From positions 1 through 13,849 of the forward strand of contig JBLMYA010000111.1 in the NCBI GenBank assembly GCA_050258035.1: DNA of 13,849 nt, in the 5' to 3' direction. The notes beneath the pieces are model-generated. The model was not told where the DNA came from, did no database searches, and saw nothing but the letters and a program-made list of their open reading frames with translations. This DNA is from DATBLE01 sp050258035. GTDB taxonomy: Bacteria > Actinomycetota > Thermoleophilia > Gaiellales > Gaiellaceae. The stretch's first letter is position 1; every line of letters begins with the position of its first letter. The translations under genes and the position numbers were made by a program. Below, one piece after another: positions 1 to 6,765 of the stretch.

Positions 1-77
1 ACAAGCTCATTCCACGCCTCCGCCTCCCCCGCCCGACAGCGACGAACGAGCTGAGCATCACCGAGCTCCGCCACCAT
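1..77 (-). CDS. ECF sigma factor, 5' end only (terminal-repeat copy)
   Basis: The minus strand from 77 down to 1 encodes the first 25 or so residues of the same ECF sigma factor found complete at 13266-13805 (start of region 2, ending near AEAWNELV). It is cut by the window edge and sits entirely in the 121-bp terminal repeat, so it is most likely the same gene seen twice rather than a second copy. If the sequence is circular, bases 78-267 are the real upstream region of that sigma gene. Confidence 0.8.
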   Translation of the reverse strand, partial: MVAELGDAQLVRRCRAGEAEAWNEL

Positions 78-121
78 CACACTGAATCTACGCTGTTCAC
101 CCCCCCAACAGCCGCGGCAAA
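1..121. repeat. 121-bp terminal direct repeat, left copy
   Basis: These bases are identical to 13729-13849, read by direct comparison of the first and last lines. The repeat begins and ends exactly at the window edges, which is what a contig from a circular or tandemly repeated template looks like when the assembler leaves one k-mer of overlap. It contains the first codons of the ECF sigma gene and about 44 bases upstream of it. On this reading the unique circle is 13,728 bp. Confidence 0.95.
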
Positions 122-267
122 GCGTTCAAGACGATCCGCCGTCGGGCCTCTTCCCTGAGCGATGAGCCTCTCCGCCGGGCGGAGTCCCCCGTGCAGTGCT
201 GTCGTCCAGTTCGTGATTCGTGTCCACGCTGGCACGGCGTTGACGATGGCGAGGTCAATGAGGTCGG
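122..267. other. probable upstream region of the ECF sigma gene (if circular)
   Basis: No gene is supported here. Read on the minus strand and joined to the repeat, it is the leader of the ECF sigma gene. It contains one short perfect inverted repeat, CTCCGCC-N0-GGGCGGAG-like, at about 171-184 (tctccgccgggcggag), which could form a tight hairpin. No convincing promoter hexamers were identified, so autoregulation by the sigma factor cannot be judged. Confidence 0.4.
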
Positions 268-642
268 TTAGCCAATCGCCTCGAGTTCACCGGCGAGGGC
301 CGTGAGGAGAGTCTGAGCGTCGTCAGGGAAAGGCTTGCCAATGGCAGGGTGGTCATGCCAGTGCGTGAGCGCTTCGAGGAGGTGTTGCTTGCCGTCATGG
401 TCGAGGTCTACCGGCCGCCTCGACCCGACGTTCTCGAAGTAGAGAACGACGTGGAGCGACCCTGGTGCACGCTCCAGGAACTTCAGGATCTCGTTCCGGG
501 TCGCCCACGTGATCGCGACGTCCTCGCCTCCAACGCGCACGATCAGATGGGCACGGCGCAACTCTTCCCCCGCCACCACTTGCAGCCTAAGCCATGCAGC
601 TCTCTGCCGGTTGAGCCGGCGGGGTCTGTCACGATCGCCCAC
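268..642 (-). CDS. hypothetical protein, about 124 aa
   Basis: I do not recognise a family. The reading frame is open for 124 codons, has a balanced, protein-like composition and lies 43 bases downstream of msrA in the same direction. No signal peptide or membrane segment is visible. The middle is mixed hydrophobic and charged (around ITWATRNEILKFLERAPGS, then HVVLYFENV), consistent with a small alpha/beta fold, and the C-terminus is helical. The start is uncertain: GTG at 642 has no well-placed ribosome binding site (an AAGGGAG overlaps the start), and the first 20 or so residues are arginine-rich, so the true start may lie further in, near the GTG codons around residues 22-36. If the window is circular, the next gene downstream in this direction is the ECF sigma factor. 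Confidence 0.55.
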   Translation of the reverse strand: MGDRDRPRRLNRQRAAWLRLQVVAGEELRRAHLIVRVGGEDVAITWATRNEILKFLERAPGSLHVVLYFENVGSRRPVDLDHDGKQHLLEALTHWHDHPAIGKPFPDDAQTLLTALAGELEAIG

Positions 643-685
643 TCCCTTGCCGCGACCGCGCTTCTAGCGACCGTCGGCCGCCGTG

Positions 686-1228
686 TCACTCAAAGGAGAC
701 GCAGGCTACCGCGCCGACCGACTCGGCCCGGCGCGGGAGGACCCAGTTCGGACGCGGGAAGTGACAGGTGTACCCGTTGGGATACCGCTCGAGGTAGTCC
801 TGATGCTCAGGCTCTGCCTCCCAGAACGGGCCCGCCGGCGTCACCTCGGTCACGACCATCCCCGGCCAAAGACCTGACGCCTCGACATCGGCGATGGTGT
901 CCTCGGCGACCCGGCGCTGCTCCTCGTCCAGATAGAAGATCGCCGAGCGATAGCTCGTCCCGACATCGTTGCCCTGACGGTTCAGCGTCGTCGGATCGTG
1001 GATCTGGAAGAAGAGCTCGAGCAGCTCCCGGTAGCTGACCTGCTGCGGGTCGAAAACGATCTCGATTGCTTCGGCATGCGTCCCGTGATTGCGGTAGGTC
1101 GCGTTCGGAACATCACCGCCGCTATAGCCCACCCGAGTGGAGAGAACGCCGGGCCGCTTCCGGAACAGATCCTGCATTCCCCAGAAGCACCCACCGGCGA
1201 GAATCGCCTTCTCAGCAGCTTCTCTCAC
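686..1228 (-). CDS. msrA: peptide-methionine (S)-S-oxide reductase MsrA
   Basis: MsrA reduces methionine-S-sulfoxide in proteins and free methionine, using thioredoxin, and is a cytosolic oxidative-damage repair enzyme. The 180-aa chain carries the signature GGCFWG at residues 12-17 with catalytic Cys14. Also visible are the family's HAE motif near residue 51, the GNDVGTSYRS block at 86-95 and the ERYPNGYTCHFPRPNW block near 147-162. Cys155 and Cys176 are candidate resolving cysteines near the C-terminus. Length is normal for the family. The GTG start at 1228 is supported by GGAGG seven bases upstream. The gene stands alone or heads a short run with the small unknown gene downstream. A decayed plus-strand gene begins about 60 bases upstream of its start. 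Confidence 0.95.
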   Translation of the reverse strand: MREAAEKAILAGGCFWGMQDLFRKRPGVLSTRVGYSGGDVPNATYRNHGTHAEAIEIVFDPQQVSYRELLELFFQIHDPTTLNRQGNDVGTSYRSAIFYLDEEQRRVAEDTIADVEASGLWPGMVVTEVTPAGPFWEAEPEHQDYLERYPNGYTCHFPRPNWVLPRRAESVGAVACVSFE

Positions 1229-1284
1229 GTCCGCACCTCCGAGTCCGGCACTCTACCGGCCAGATCACCGAAGGCATGTCCGAG

Positions 1285-1678
1285 AGCCGCGACTGCCTGG
1301 GCCGAGCTGATCCGTTGCCGCTGGGCGGCGATGTTCGAGGCGGCCGGGCACGCGCTCGAGCACGCGCGCCGCGCCGGCTCGGTGCGCTGGGAAGGAGAGC
1401 TTCCCGCCTGGCAGGGCACCGCCATGCTCTATGGCCCGACTCCGGCCGACGAGGCCCTTCGCTGGTACGAGGACCAGCACGCCCAACATCCAGTCGCTCT
1501 CACACAGCAGGCGATTCTCGAGGCGATGCGCGGGAACTTCGACCATGCGCGCGCGCTCGCGGGCTCGGCGGATGCGGCCGCGGAGGAGTTCGGGCAGAAG
1601 CTTTGGCTCGCCGCGGGCGGCGAGCAGAAGGGCAACCTCGACGCGGTCGGACGAGCCGGCCGAAGGCTCGAGGAGTAA
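1285..1678 (+). pseudogene. remnant of a large cyclase/LuxR-type ATPase regulator (TPR region)
   Basis: The plus-strand frame from about 1285 to the stop at 1678 reads like an internal piece of the C-terminal TPR region of large AAA-ATPase adenylate-cyclase or LuxR-type regulators, which are abundant in soil actinobacteria. Recognisable segments are HALEHARRAG, YGPTPADEALRWYE, ILEAMRGNFDHARALAG and EEFGQKLWLAA, in the order expected of such proteins. There is no ATPase, cyclase or DNA-binding domain on either side. The frame enters from the opposite strand of msrA with no proper start (an internal ATG lies at 1331), and the sense of the family is lost after residue LWLAA, just before the stop, suggesting a frameshift. 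The identification is from memory of the family's sequence style; a 115-aa short protein from 1331 is the alternative. Confidence 0.6.
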
Positions 1679-1917
1679 ACGCTTACGCCGGCGTCTCATG
1701 AGGCAACGCGCGCCCTGCATGTCGATACGGGCACGATCGCCAGATAGCCGTCATCCTCGGCCGACGCCGGGAAATCCGGACAACGAAACCCCCCTTGGCA
1801 CGACGAGCTCGTCTTGCTCGACCCCGTGCGGCTCCGCACCCTGGCGAAACAACGCGCCCCCATGACCAGGAGGTCGAAGACGCCTCGCATCCAGGAGGAC
1901 GAGACCTGGGTGACGAC
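1679..1917. other. intergenic stretch without a supported gene
   Basis: This is 239 bases between the regulator remnant and the end of the membrane-protein pair. Open frames on both strands here are short, arginine/serine-rich and lack ribosome binding sites. It may be further decayed material from the remnant upstream. No terminator hairpin with a clean stem was found. Confidence 0.5.
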
Positions 1918-2334
1918 CTAGGGTACGCGCTGGAAGCGTGCGACCGTGAAGCCGAGCAGCACGGGAACGGTGAGCGTGAACGTGAGGAGCAGGAGTGTCA
2001 TCACGACGAGCACCGGGCCGCGCGTCTGGTCGTAGACGATCGCGTACTCGATCATCCCCGCGATCACGATGTACGCGAGCAGCGTCCAGCGCGCGACCTG
2101 GAAGAACCGCCCCCAGGCGAACTCCCTCTCGCGCGCGAGCAGCACGATCGCGGCGACGAGCACCGCCACCGCAACGACGAGGCAGGCAATCGCCGGGCCG
2201 AGCGGCGCGTGCTTCGGCAGGTAGGCGGCCACGTAGCTGACGCCGCCGGCGACGAACGCGATCGCGACCATACCGAGCGCGGTCACCGGAGGAACCCTCC
2301 GGTGGGCCCATGCCCGCTCCTCAGGGCCGATCAT
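1918..2334 (-). CDS. four-helix integral membrane protein, unknown function
   Basis: The 138-aa protein has four clear hydrophobic segments at roughly residues 20-39, 46-67, 83-102 and 106-131, with short charged connectors, and almost no soluble domain. I do not recognise the family. Its ATG at 2334 overlaps the stop codon of the upstream membrane-protein gene in an ATGA arrangement, so the two are very likely translationally coupled and may form a complex. The third segment contains a conserved-looking EYAIVYDQTRG turn. No catalytic or metal-binding motif can be named. Confidence 0.8.
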   Translation of the reverse strand: MIGPEERAWAHRRVPPVTALGMVAIAFVAGGVSYVAAYLPKHAPLGPAIACLVVAVAVLVAAIVLLAREREFAWGRFFQVARWTLLAYIVIAGMIEYAIVYDQTRGPVLVVMTLLLLTFTLTVPVLLGFTVARFQRVP

Positions 2335-2942
2335 CCGCTGCTCGCCAGCCAGGTCATGATCACGAGCGTCGCGATCTGCATCACTCCGATGATCCCCGCC
2401 GTGAAGATGAAGCGGCGCATCAGCTTCTCGATCACCGCGCCGTTCGGCGCGGGCTTGCGCAACTCGAACAACACCGCGACGTTCGCCGGCTCGAGCAAGC
2501 CGATCGCGATCACGGCCATCACGCCGACAACGGCAAACGACGCCACGACCCAGGCGTGCTCCGGATAGGAGGTGCTCAGCATCCCGTTGTAGCGGGCGAG
2601 CTGGAAGCCGGCCGCAAGCGTCATCGTCACGAGCGTCGGAACGATCAGCACCAGCTTCGGCATCAGCTTCTTCGTCAATTCGATCCGACCGGGCAGCGCG
2701 AGACTGCCCAGGATCGGGCCGAGGATCAGGCCGAGGAAGAGGTCGAGCGCCGTCCAGATTCCGCCTCCCGCGACATGGAAGAAGTCGAGCGCCCAGTGGG
2801 AGTTAGTCGCAATCGCCGCGATCAGACAGCCGACGATCACCGCGACGACCGGAAGCGCCTTCACCGGGAGTATCTCGACCGGCCGCTCGCCGGCGGGAGC
2901 ATCCGCCTCGACAACCGGAAGCTGCTGCTCCGCGACCGCCAT
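2331..2942 (-). CDS. five-helix integral membrane protein, CopD/DUF2269-like
   Basis: A 203-aa membrane protein with hydrophobic segments at about residues 28-46, 51-78, 97-116, 131-150 and 177-198 after a 27-residue charged N-terminus. The second helix begins DFFHVAGGGIWTALDLF, with His56 followed by a glycine run and Trp. This resembles the helix start of CopD/DUF2269-type membrane proteins, where a His on this helix is a plausible heme or metal ligand. That link is by resemblance only. ATG at 2942 is preferred over the upstream TTG at 3050 because the extra 36 residues are arginine/serine-rich and unlike the rest, although neither start has a strong ribosome binding site. The gene overlaps the next membrane gene by four bases (ATGA). 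Confidence 0.75.
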   Translation of the reverse strand: MAVAEQQLPVVEADAPAGERPVEILPVKALPVVAVIVGCLIAAIATNSHWALDFFHVAGGGIWTALDLFLGLILGPILGSLALPGRIELTKKLMPKLVLIVPTLVTMTLAAGFQLARYNGMLSTSYPEHAWVVASFAVVGVMAVIAIGLLEPANVAVLFELRKPAPNGAVIEKLMRRFIFTAGIIGVMQIATLVIMTWLASSG

Positions 2943-3239
2943 CGGGAGCGAAACTCTAGACCGCTGCGATTCCCCTGTCGAGACCTCGTCCGTCGATGCC
3001 CACCGGCTTTGAGCTGCACGGCTTTGAAGTCGAGGATCTCGAGCAGACAACTATGAACGAGGTGCCCAAGTTCGTCAGACCCCTCGTTGCCGGCTCGGCG
3101 GTGTAGATCCAAGCACTCCGGCGCTGCTCGAGCGCGAGTGCGCCGCGACGATCGAGCCGAACCGTCGCAATGGCGTTCCGCCTCGTGCTCGATCGATCGG
3201 GGCGGTCGACGGGAGAACGACCGCCCCTGCTCGTTGGGG
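2943..3239. other. intergenic stretch with one terminator hairpin
   Basis: About 300 bases between the Ig-repeat protein and the membrane-protein pair. It holds the hairpin at 3199-3227, described separately, and whatever promoter drives the membrane pair, which I could not identify. A 36-codon plus-strand frame at 2996-3106 has protein-like composition (ends ...NEVPKFV...), but it has no ribosome binding site and could be a gene remnant or chance. Nothing else is supported. Confidence 0.5.
3199..3227 (-). terminator. strong hairpin downstream of the Ig-repeat gene
   Basis: A perfect 10-bp inverted repeat (GGGGCGGTCG / CGACCGCCCC) with a 9-base loop lies 13 bases past the stop of the secreted Ig-repeat protein. 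No T-run follows, which is common for hairpin terminators in GC-rich actinobacteria. Position right after a stop codon and stem strength make termination, or at least 3'-end protection, the likeliest role. Confidence 0.7.
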
Positions 3240-4451
3240 TCAGGAGTTTCCGCCGACTCGGCGGATGTGGCTTGAACCGTCGAGGTACCCTGGCCCCGCT
3301 TGGCGCTGGGGAAGGTAGATGCGGACGGTGTAGGTGTGTCCCCGCTTGAGAGACACATGGAACCGTGCAACCGAGAAGGTGTTCACGACGATCACCGCTC
3401 GCGTGCGCCAAGCCGAACCGGTGCGCACTTGGAACAGTGCGACCGCGCCCGCGAACGTGTCACGGCCGGTGATCTTCGCGGAGAAGTTGTTTCCGGAGAT
3501 CCCGAAGCCGACTCGCGGGTGGACGCTGACGGAGACGGTCTGGCTCTTCGAGGTGCTCGTCTGTGCCGTGTAGGTGGTCTCGACCAGCGGCCGCACCACC
3601 GCCGACCAGTTCCCGCTCGCATCGCTGACTGTCTTCGCAACGGTGTCGGTCACGTCCTCGTCGAACTCGCGGCCGATGATGACGATCGGCTCTCCGGCTT
3701 TGTTCGAGGACACGTGCCCGTTCAGGCGCACGGTTTGGCAGCAGATCGTCGTTGTTCGCTTTGCCGAGATCGTCGTCGTGACCGCAGGAACGGTGGCGTT
3801 CTGGACGACCGCGGTTGGCTTTGATTCATTGACGGTGCTGCCGTAGTCGTTCTTCGCCGTTACTTGGACGCGAAGGGTGTGGTCGAGATCGGCGCTGCGG
3901 ACACCGTATGTCTGGCCGGTCGCTCCTGCGACGTCCACGCAACCGCCGCCGGTCTTGTCGCAGCGGCGCCACTGGAACGCGTACTTCTCCACCGCACCCC
4001 CCGTGTACGTTCCGGCATCAGCGACGAGCTGAGCACCGACGACCGGCTTCCCCGTAATTGTCGGGGGCGTCTTGCCCGTGGGAGCGATTGCCTTCGTAAC
4101 GACGTCGGTTGGATGGGAGTTCGCCGTTGCCGAGCCGTCGCTGTTCTTGGCGGTAACGAGAACGATGATCGTATGTCCAAGATCAGCGGCCACCAGCACG
4201 TACGACTTCTCGGTCGCGCCGGTGATCCGGTTGCAGTTGTTGCCCTTTGCATCGCAGCGCATCCACCGGTAGGCGAAGGTGTCTGGGCTGTTGCGCCACA
4301 ACCCGTTCCCGGCCGTGAGTGTCTTGCCGAGGATTGGTGCACCCGTAATCGTGGGCGGCGATGTCGTTTCCGGCGCCGCCGCGCCCGCCGCACCGGCGAA
4401 AACAAGCAAGACAGCAGCAGATGCGCCCGCTGTCCGTAGGAATCTCTTCAT
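3240..4451 (-). CDS. secreted protein with tandem Ig-like repeats
   Basis: A 403-aa exported protein. Residues 1-26 form a signal peptide (basic start, hydrophobic VLLVFAGAAGA core, likely cleavage after AAGAAA). Two tandem Ig-like repeats follow at about 32-119 and 129-216. Each has the pattern PPTITG..., a YRWMRCD or FQWRRCD strand with a paired downstream Cys, then ADL.HT, VTAKN.GS. Each repeat's two cysteines (66/73 and 164/171) probably pair. Residues 224-312 look like a third beta-sandwich (LNGHVSSNKAGEPIVI), with adjacent cysteines at 237-238, and the rest is a further beta-rich domain. The role is probably extracellular binding or cell-surface structure; no catalytic domain is visible. 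ATG at 4451 is preferred to 4484 because AGGAGAGG precedes it at good distance and the signal peptide begins there. A MarR gene lies directly upstream, with a palindrome between. Confidence 0.85.
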   Translation of the reverse strand: MKRFLRTAGASAAVLLVFAGAAGAAAPETTSPPTITGAPILGKTLTAGNGLWRNSPDTFAYRWMRCDAKGNNCNRITGATEKSYVLVAADLGHTIIVLVTAKNSDGSATANSHPTDVVTKAIAPTGKTPPTITGKPVVGAQLVADAGTYTGGAVEKYAFQWRRCDKTGGGCVDVAGATGQTYGVRSADLDHTLRVQVTAKNDYGSTVNESKPTAVVQNATVPAVTTTISAKRTTTICCQTVRLNGHVSSNKAGEPIVIIGREFDEDVTDTVAKTVSDASGNWSAVVRPLVETTYTAQTSTSKSQTVSVSVHPRVGFGISGNNFSAKITGRDTFAGAVALFQVRTGSAWRTRAVIVVNTFSVARFHVSLKRGHTYTVRIYLPQRQAGPGYLDGSSHIRRVGGNS

Positions 4452-4480
4452 GACCTGCCTCTCCTCTTGAGCGCAAAAAT

Positions 4481-4497
4481 ACATCGACTAATGATGT
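4481..4497. promoter_or_regulatory. candidate MarR operator (17-bp palindrome)
   Basis: The site is ACATC-N7-GATGT, a perfect 5-bp inverted repeat in an AT-richer island 30 bases upstream of the Ig-repeat gene's ATG and 45 bases downstream of the MarR gene. Size and symmetry match what MarR dimers usually bind. It sits where a core promoter for the Ig-repeat gene would be, so repression by the neighbouring MarR protein is plausible but is inference. Confidence 0.45.
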
Positions 4498-4541
4498 GCT
4501 TTCCGCCTGGAGGGACAAATGAAACAAGCTCTGCGGGACAC

Positions 4542-4967
4542 TCAGCCGCTCTGCCGATGACCCCTCTCAGCCTGACTGATCGCGGCCGCCAAGTCGTCCC
4601 TCGCCTCACCGAGTTCCTGTAAGCACGACGACAAGCGATCTCGCCCGGCAGGCGTGAGTTCGATCCAGATGCGCCGCCGGTCGAGGCCGTCCGGCGTCCG
4701 CGAGACAAGACCGGCTACTTCTGCGCGATTCACCAGCTGGGTTACTGCGGGTTGGCCAAGCTGGAACATACCCGTGAGCGCTGTCGTTGTCGTCCGTTGT
4801 CCAGGCGCCGCCTGGACAAACAACAGCAAGTCGTAACGCTGCGGCGACAAGCCACACCCGGCAGCGACCTCCTCCGACTTTCGCAAGAACCGGCGAAGGC
4901 CAGCCCGAAAGAGCGCCGCGCGCTGGACTTCACTCTCGAGACCCATCTTCGGTTTATATCGACCCAT
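4542..4967 (-). CDS. MarR-family transcriptional regulator
   Basis: A 141-aa winged-helix regulator of normal MarR length. Residues 10-55 give the helical dimerisation region (EVQRAALFRAGLRRFLRKSEEV...LSPQRYDLLLF). The helix-turn-helix spans about 58-88 with recognition helix LGQPAVTQLVNRAEVAGLV, and the wing is near 90-104 with the typical D.LDRRRIWIELT. C-terminal helices close the dimer. MarR proteins usually repress themselves and adjacent genes and release DNA on binding small phenolic or oxidant signals. ATG at 4967 lacks a strong ribosome binding site; ATG at 4946 (residue 8) is possible. The next gene downstream is the secreted Ig-repeat protein, with the candidate operator between them. 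The ligand cannot be inferred. Confidence 0.88.
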   Translation of the reverse strand: MGRYKPKMGLESEVQRAALFRAGLRRFLRKSEEVAAGCGLSPQRYDLLLFVQAAPGQRTTTTALTGMFQLGQPAVTQLVNRAEVAGLVSRTPDGLDRRRIWIELTPAGRDRLSSCLQELGEARDDLAAAISQAERGHRQSG

Positions 4968-5237
4968 GATCTGCCCGGGAAACAGAGGCTGCCGTCATGC
5001 CGACGAACCAGCCGGCCAAGCCTCTCGCTCTGGCGGCCTGCCTCGACCGCGCCGTGCACGAGTGTGAGGATTACATCATGACCTGTCTCAAACGCCACGC
5101 GATCCCTCGCGCCTATCGGTGATTCGCCAACCGTTCCGCCTGCCCACCCCCGGCGCCCCGGCACCCTGCTGACCGGCCCGGGACCGGGGGTCGAGGTTCC
5201 CATGGCTGGACGCTGGCGTTCGCCCGTCGTCCGTTGC
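4968..5237. other. intergenic region between lipoprotein and MarR genes
   Basis: These 270 bases should contain the 3' end signals of the lipoprotein gene and the promoter of the MarR gene. A long-range inverted repeat (ACCCCCGG at 5146-5153 and CCGGGGGT at 5184-5191), with GC-rich sequence between, could act as a terminator 47-92 bases past the lipoprotein stop. No clear -35/-10 pair for the MarR gene was found. No gene is supported. Confidence 0.45.
5146..5191 (-). terminator. possible terminator of the lipoprotein gene
   Basis: Eight-base perfect arms (ACCCCCGG and CCGGGGGT) enclose about 30 bases of GC-rich sequence that can fold further. It follows the lipoprotein stop by 47 bases. There is no T-run, and the loop is long, so this is a weak call. 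Confidence 0.35.
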
Positions 5238-6386
5238 TCAGGAGGCGCATTCCGCTTCGAGGTCGCCACGGCCGGCGTTCGCCACCGCGGCGCGCACGGG
5301 AGGGAGGCTCTGCTTGGGCATTCCGTCTGCGTAGAGGACACCCGACTGCCAACCGATCAGGGACGGCTCGTCTCGCAGGTGGAAGAAGAGCACGCCGGCG
5401 ACGTTCGGCTGGCAGGCGGCGAGTTCGAGCGTTCGGCGGTAGGCGGCGGCCTGCTGTTGCTCGGAGGCCGTTGCGGCGATCTCCCTTCCGGTGTACAGGG
5501 TTCGCCGTGCGGGGGGTATCGCGGTCTCGACGCCGATCTCGCCGTAGAGGATCGGGAGGTCGCTGCCCTGCTGCGCGGTGCCGTCGAAGGCATTCGACAG
5601 CAGGCCGACGAGCTTGCCGTAGTCGGCGAGCCCGATCGCCGTCACCCGCGGGTGGCGCAGGTCGATCGGCACGCGCGCCGACTCGGGATAGGGGTGGTGA
5701 ACGAAGCCGTCCATGACCGGCCGGTCGCGGCCGCTCTGTCGGTAGGCGGCCCCGAGCGCGCGCACGAACGCCGTGGGAGACGTTGTCTCGCGGACGGTTC
5801 GCGGGCGGTCCGAGCCACGAGGTGCCGTGGCGCCGCCCCAGACGCGCACGTCCTCACGAACGGCCTTGACCGCGTCATAGGTCGAGGCGAGCAGCGCGAG
5901 GTAGGCGGCGGCGGACACGTTCCTGCCTCCGGGGCCGAACTGTGGCAGCCAGAAGCGGTTGAGATTCGGCTCGTTGCCGATGATCAGGTCGTGGACGGCC
6001 GGCACCTTCCTGGCGACGGCGGCCGAGTAGGACGCGAAGTCGGACCTCGCTGCGCCGGTCAGCGGGGTGGTCGCGGAGCCGGGCTGGTAGACGATCACGA
6101 AGAGGCGAACCCCGGCAGCGTCCGCGGTCGCGGCGACCCGACGAAGCGAGGCCGTCTCGTTTGCGTCCGGCTCTCTCCGCCCCGGCTCCCACAGGCTGGA
6201 GACTGCGAGTGCGTCGAAGCCGGCGTCGGTCAACTCGCCGAGGAATTCGGTCGTGTCACGCGACCGAGCAGCGTCGTCGACCACTCCGACCGCGAGCTCG
6301 TGGCGCGCGCCGGCTCCGCAGCCGGCGGCAAGGAGCAATGCTCCGACTGACGCGCCGATGCGCCCGATAGCGCGGTGTATCGCCAT
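5238..6386 (-). CDS. lipoprotein with glycosidase-like TIM barrel
   Basis: A 382-aa exported protein. Residues 1-23 look like a lipoprotein signal ending in a lipobox-like LAAGC, so Cys23 would carry lipid and anchor the protein outside the membrane. The remainder reads as a clan-A glycoside hydrolase barrel. GNEPN at 138-142 supplies a candidate acid/base Glu139 after a beta strand, HHPYP at 230-234 is the usual beta-strand loop, and LYGEIGVE around 280-287 supplies candidate nucleophile Glu283. FFHLRDEP near 335-341 and a W346 follow. GH5 or GH39-like families are the nearest in style; substrate is unknown. The ATG at 6386 is chosen because the signal peptide begins there; the frame is open further up to 6764, but that extension is low-complexity proline/arginine. 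It diverges from the cupin gene across a long leader. Confidence 0.75.
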   Translation of the reverse strand: MAIHRAIGRIGASVGALLLAAGCGAGARHELAVGVVDDAARSRDTTEFLGELTDAGFDALAVSSLWEPGRREPDANETASLRRVAATADAAGVRLFVIVYQPGSATTPLTGAARSDFASYSAAVARKVPAVHDLIIGNEPNLNRFWLPQFGPGGRNVSAAAYLALLASTYDAVKAVREDVRVWGGATAPRGSDRPRTVRETTSPTAFVRALGAAYRQSGRDRPVMDGFVHHPYPESARVPIDLRHPRVTAIGLADYGKLVGLLSNAFDGTAQQGSDLPILYGEIGVETAIPPARRTLYTGREIAATASEQQQAAAYRRTLELAACQPNVAGVLFFHLRDEPSLIGWQSGVLYADGMPKQSLPPVRAAVANAGRGDLEAECAS

Positions 6387-6391
6387 GTCTC

Positions 6392-6408
6392 GGAGAGCCT
6401 GTCTCTCC
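6392..6408 (-). promoter_or_regulatory. small hairpin covering the lipoprotein translation start
   Basis: A perfect six-base inverted repeat GGAGAG/CTCTCC with a five-base loop ends five bases before the ATG at 6386. On the mRNA, the upstream arm GGAGAG would be the natural Shine-Dalgarno, so pairing it with CTCTCC could limit translation. This is a structural observation only. Confidence 0.35.
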
Positions 6409-6559
6409 CGTACCCCGATGGACCGCTCTTCCCCGCGCGCGGCCGGGGCCGGAGGGGGCGTGCTGGCGCCGGGAACCGGGGCCCGGCGGATCCGTAGTAG
6501 GCAAGGACGCTCTTCCCCCGTACCCCTGGACACTCGAGGTGGTCCGGGAAGCGGCACAG

Positions 6560-6597
6560 GCGTCCGCCACCCCGTCGGGGTGATCCTCCGCGGACGC
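6560..6597. promoter_or_regulatory. strong nested hairpin in the lipoprotein leader
   Basis: The outer stem GCGTCCGC (6560-6567) pairs with GCGGACGC (6590-6597), eight perfect pairs. The inner stem CACCCC (6568-6573) pairs with GGGGTG (6577-6582) around a three-base loop, stacking directly on the outer stem. The seven bases 6583-6589 are left as a one-sided bulge. Read as RNA from the minus strand that bulge is GGAGGAT, a Shine-Dalgarno-like sequence. No T-run follows on either strand. It could be a regulatory leader element or an attenuator; no known RNA family was recognised. Confidence 0.45.
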
Positions 6598-6765
6598 TCT
6601 GTCGTCGTCAGCACTCTCGAGCAGGCATGATCTTGCCGTGGACCCGGCGGCGAGGTAGCGGCTTGGCGCGGCGAGCAGCCGCGCGTTTCCGGCGCAGTGT
6701 TGCCGAGGCCCGCACTGCGGGCTCGGGCGGCTGCGCGCCCACCGCTACGACTCGGAGGTACCACG

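Larger units (their letters stand above)
6387..6765. other. 379-base divergent region between lipoprotein and cupin genes
   Basis: No protein gene is supported; the open frames through it are arginine/proline-rich. It must hold the promoters of both flanking genes, but no convincing -35/-10 pair stands out. Three structures are visible: a strong nested hairpin at 6560-6597, a short hairpin GGAGAG-N5-CTCTCC at 6392-6408 directly in front of the lipoprotein ATG, and a twice-repeated block (GCTCTTCCCC near 6424 and 6510, each accompanied by a GTACCCC). I tried to match it to known riboswitches (c-di-AMP ydaO, glycine, c-di-GMP) and could not. Confidence 0.5.

Noticed and set aside
349..1038. Plus-strand open frame of 229 codons opposite msrA
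   Set aside because: Low-complexity proline/arginine/serine composition over a gene with clear MsrA motifs on the other strand.
2996..3106. 36-codon plus-strand gene
   Set aside because: Protein-like composition but no ribosome binding site, no family and very short; kept only as a note in the intergenic entry.
5202..6350. Plus-strand open frame of 382 codons opposite the lipoprotein
   Set aside because: Mirror frame; the minus frame has a signal peptide and ordered glycosidase-like motifs.
6387..6620. Known riboswitch (c-di-AMP, glycine or c-di-GMP type) in the lipoprotein leader
   Set aside because: Strong stems exist, but the conserved cores of these families as I know them are not present.
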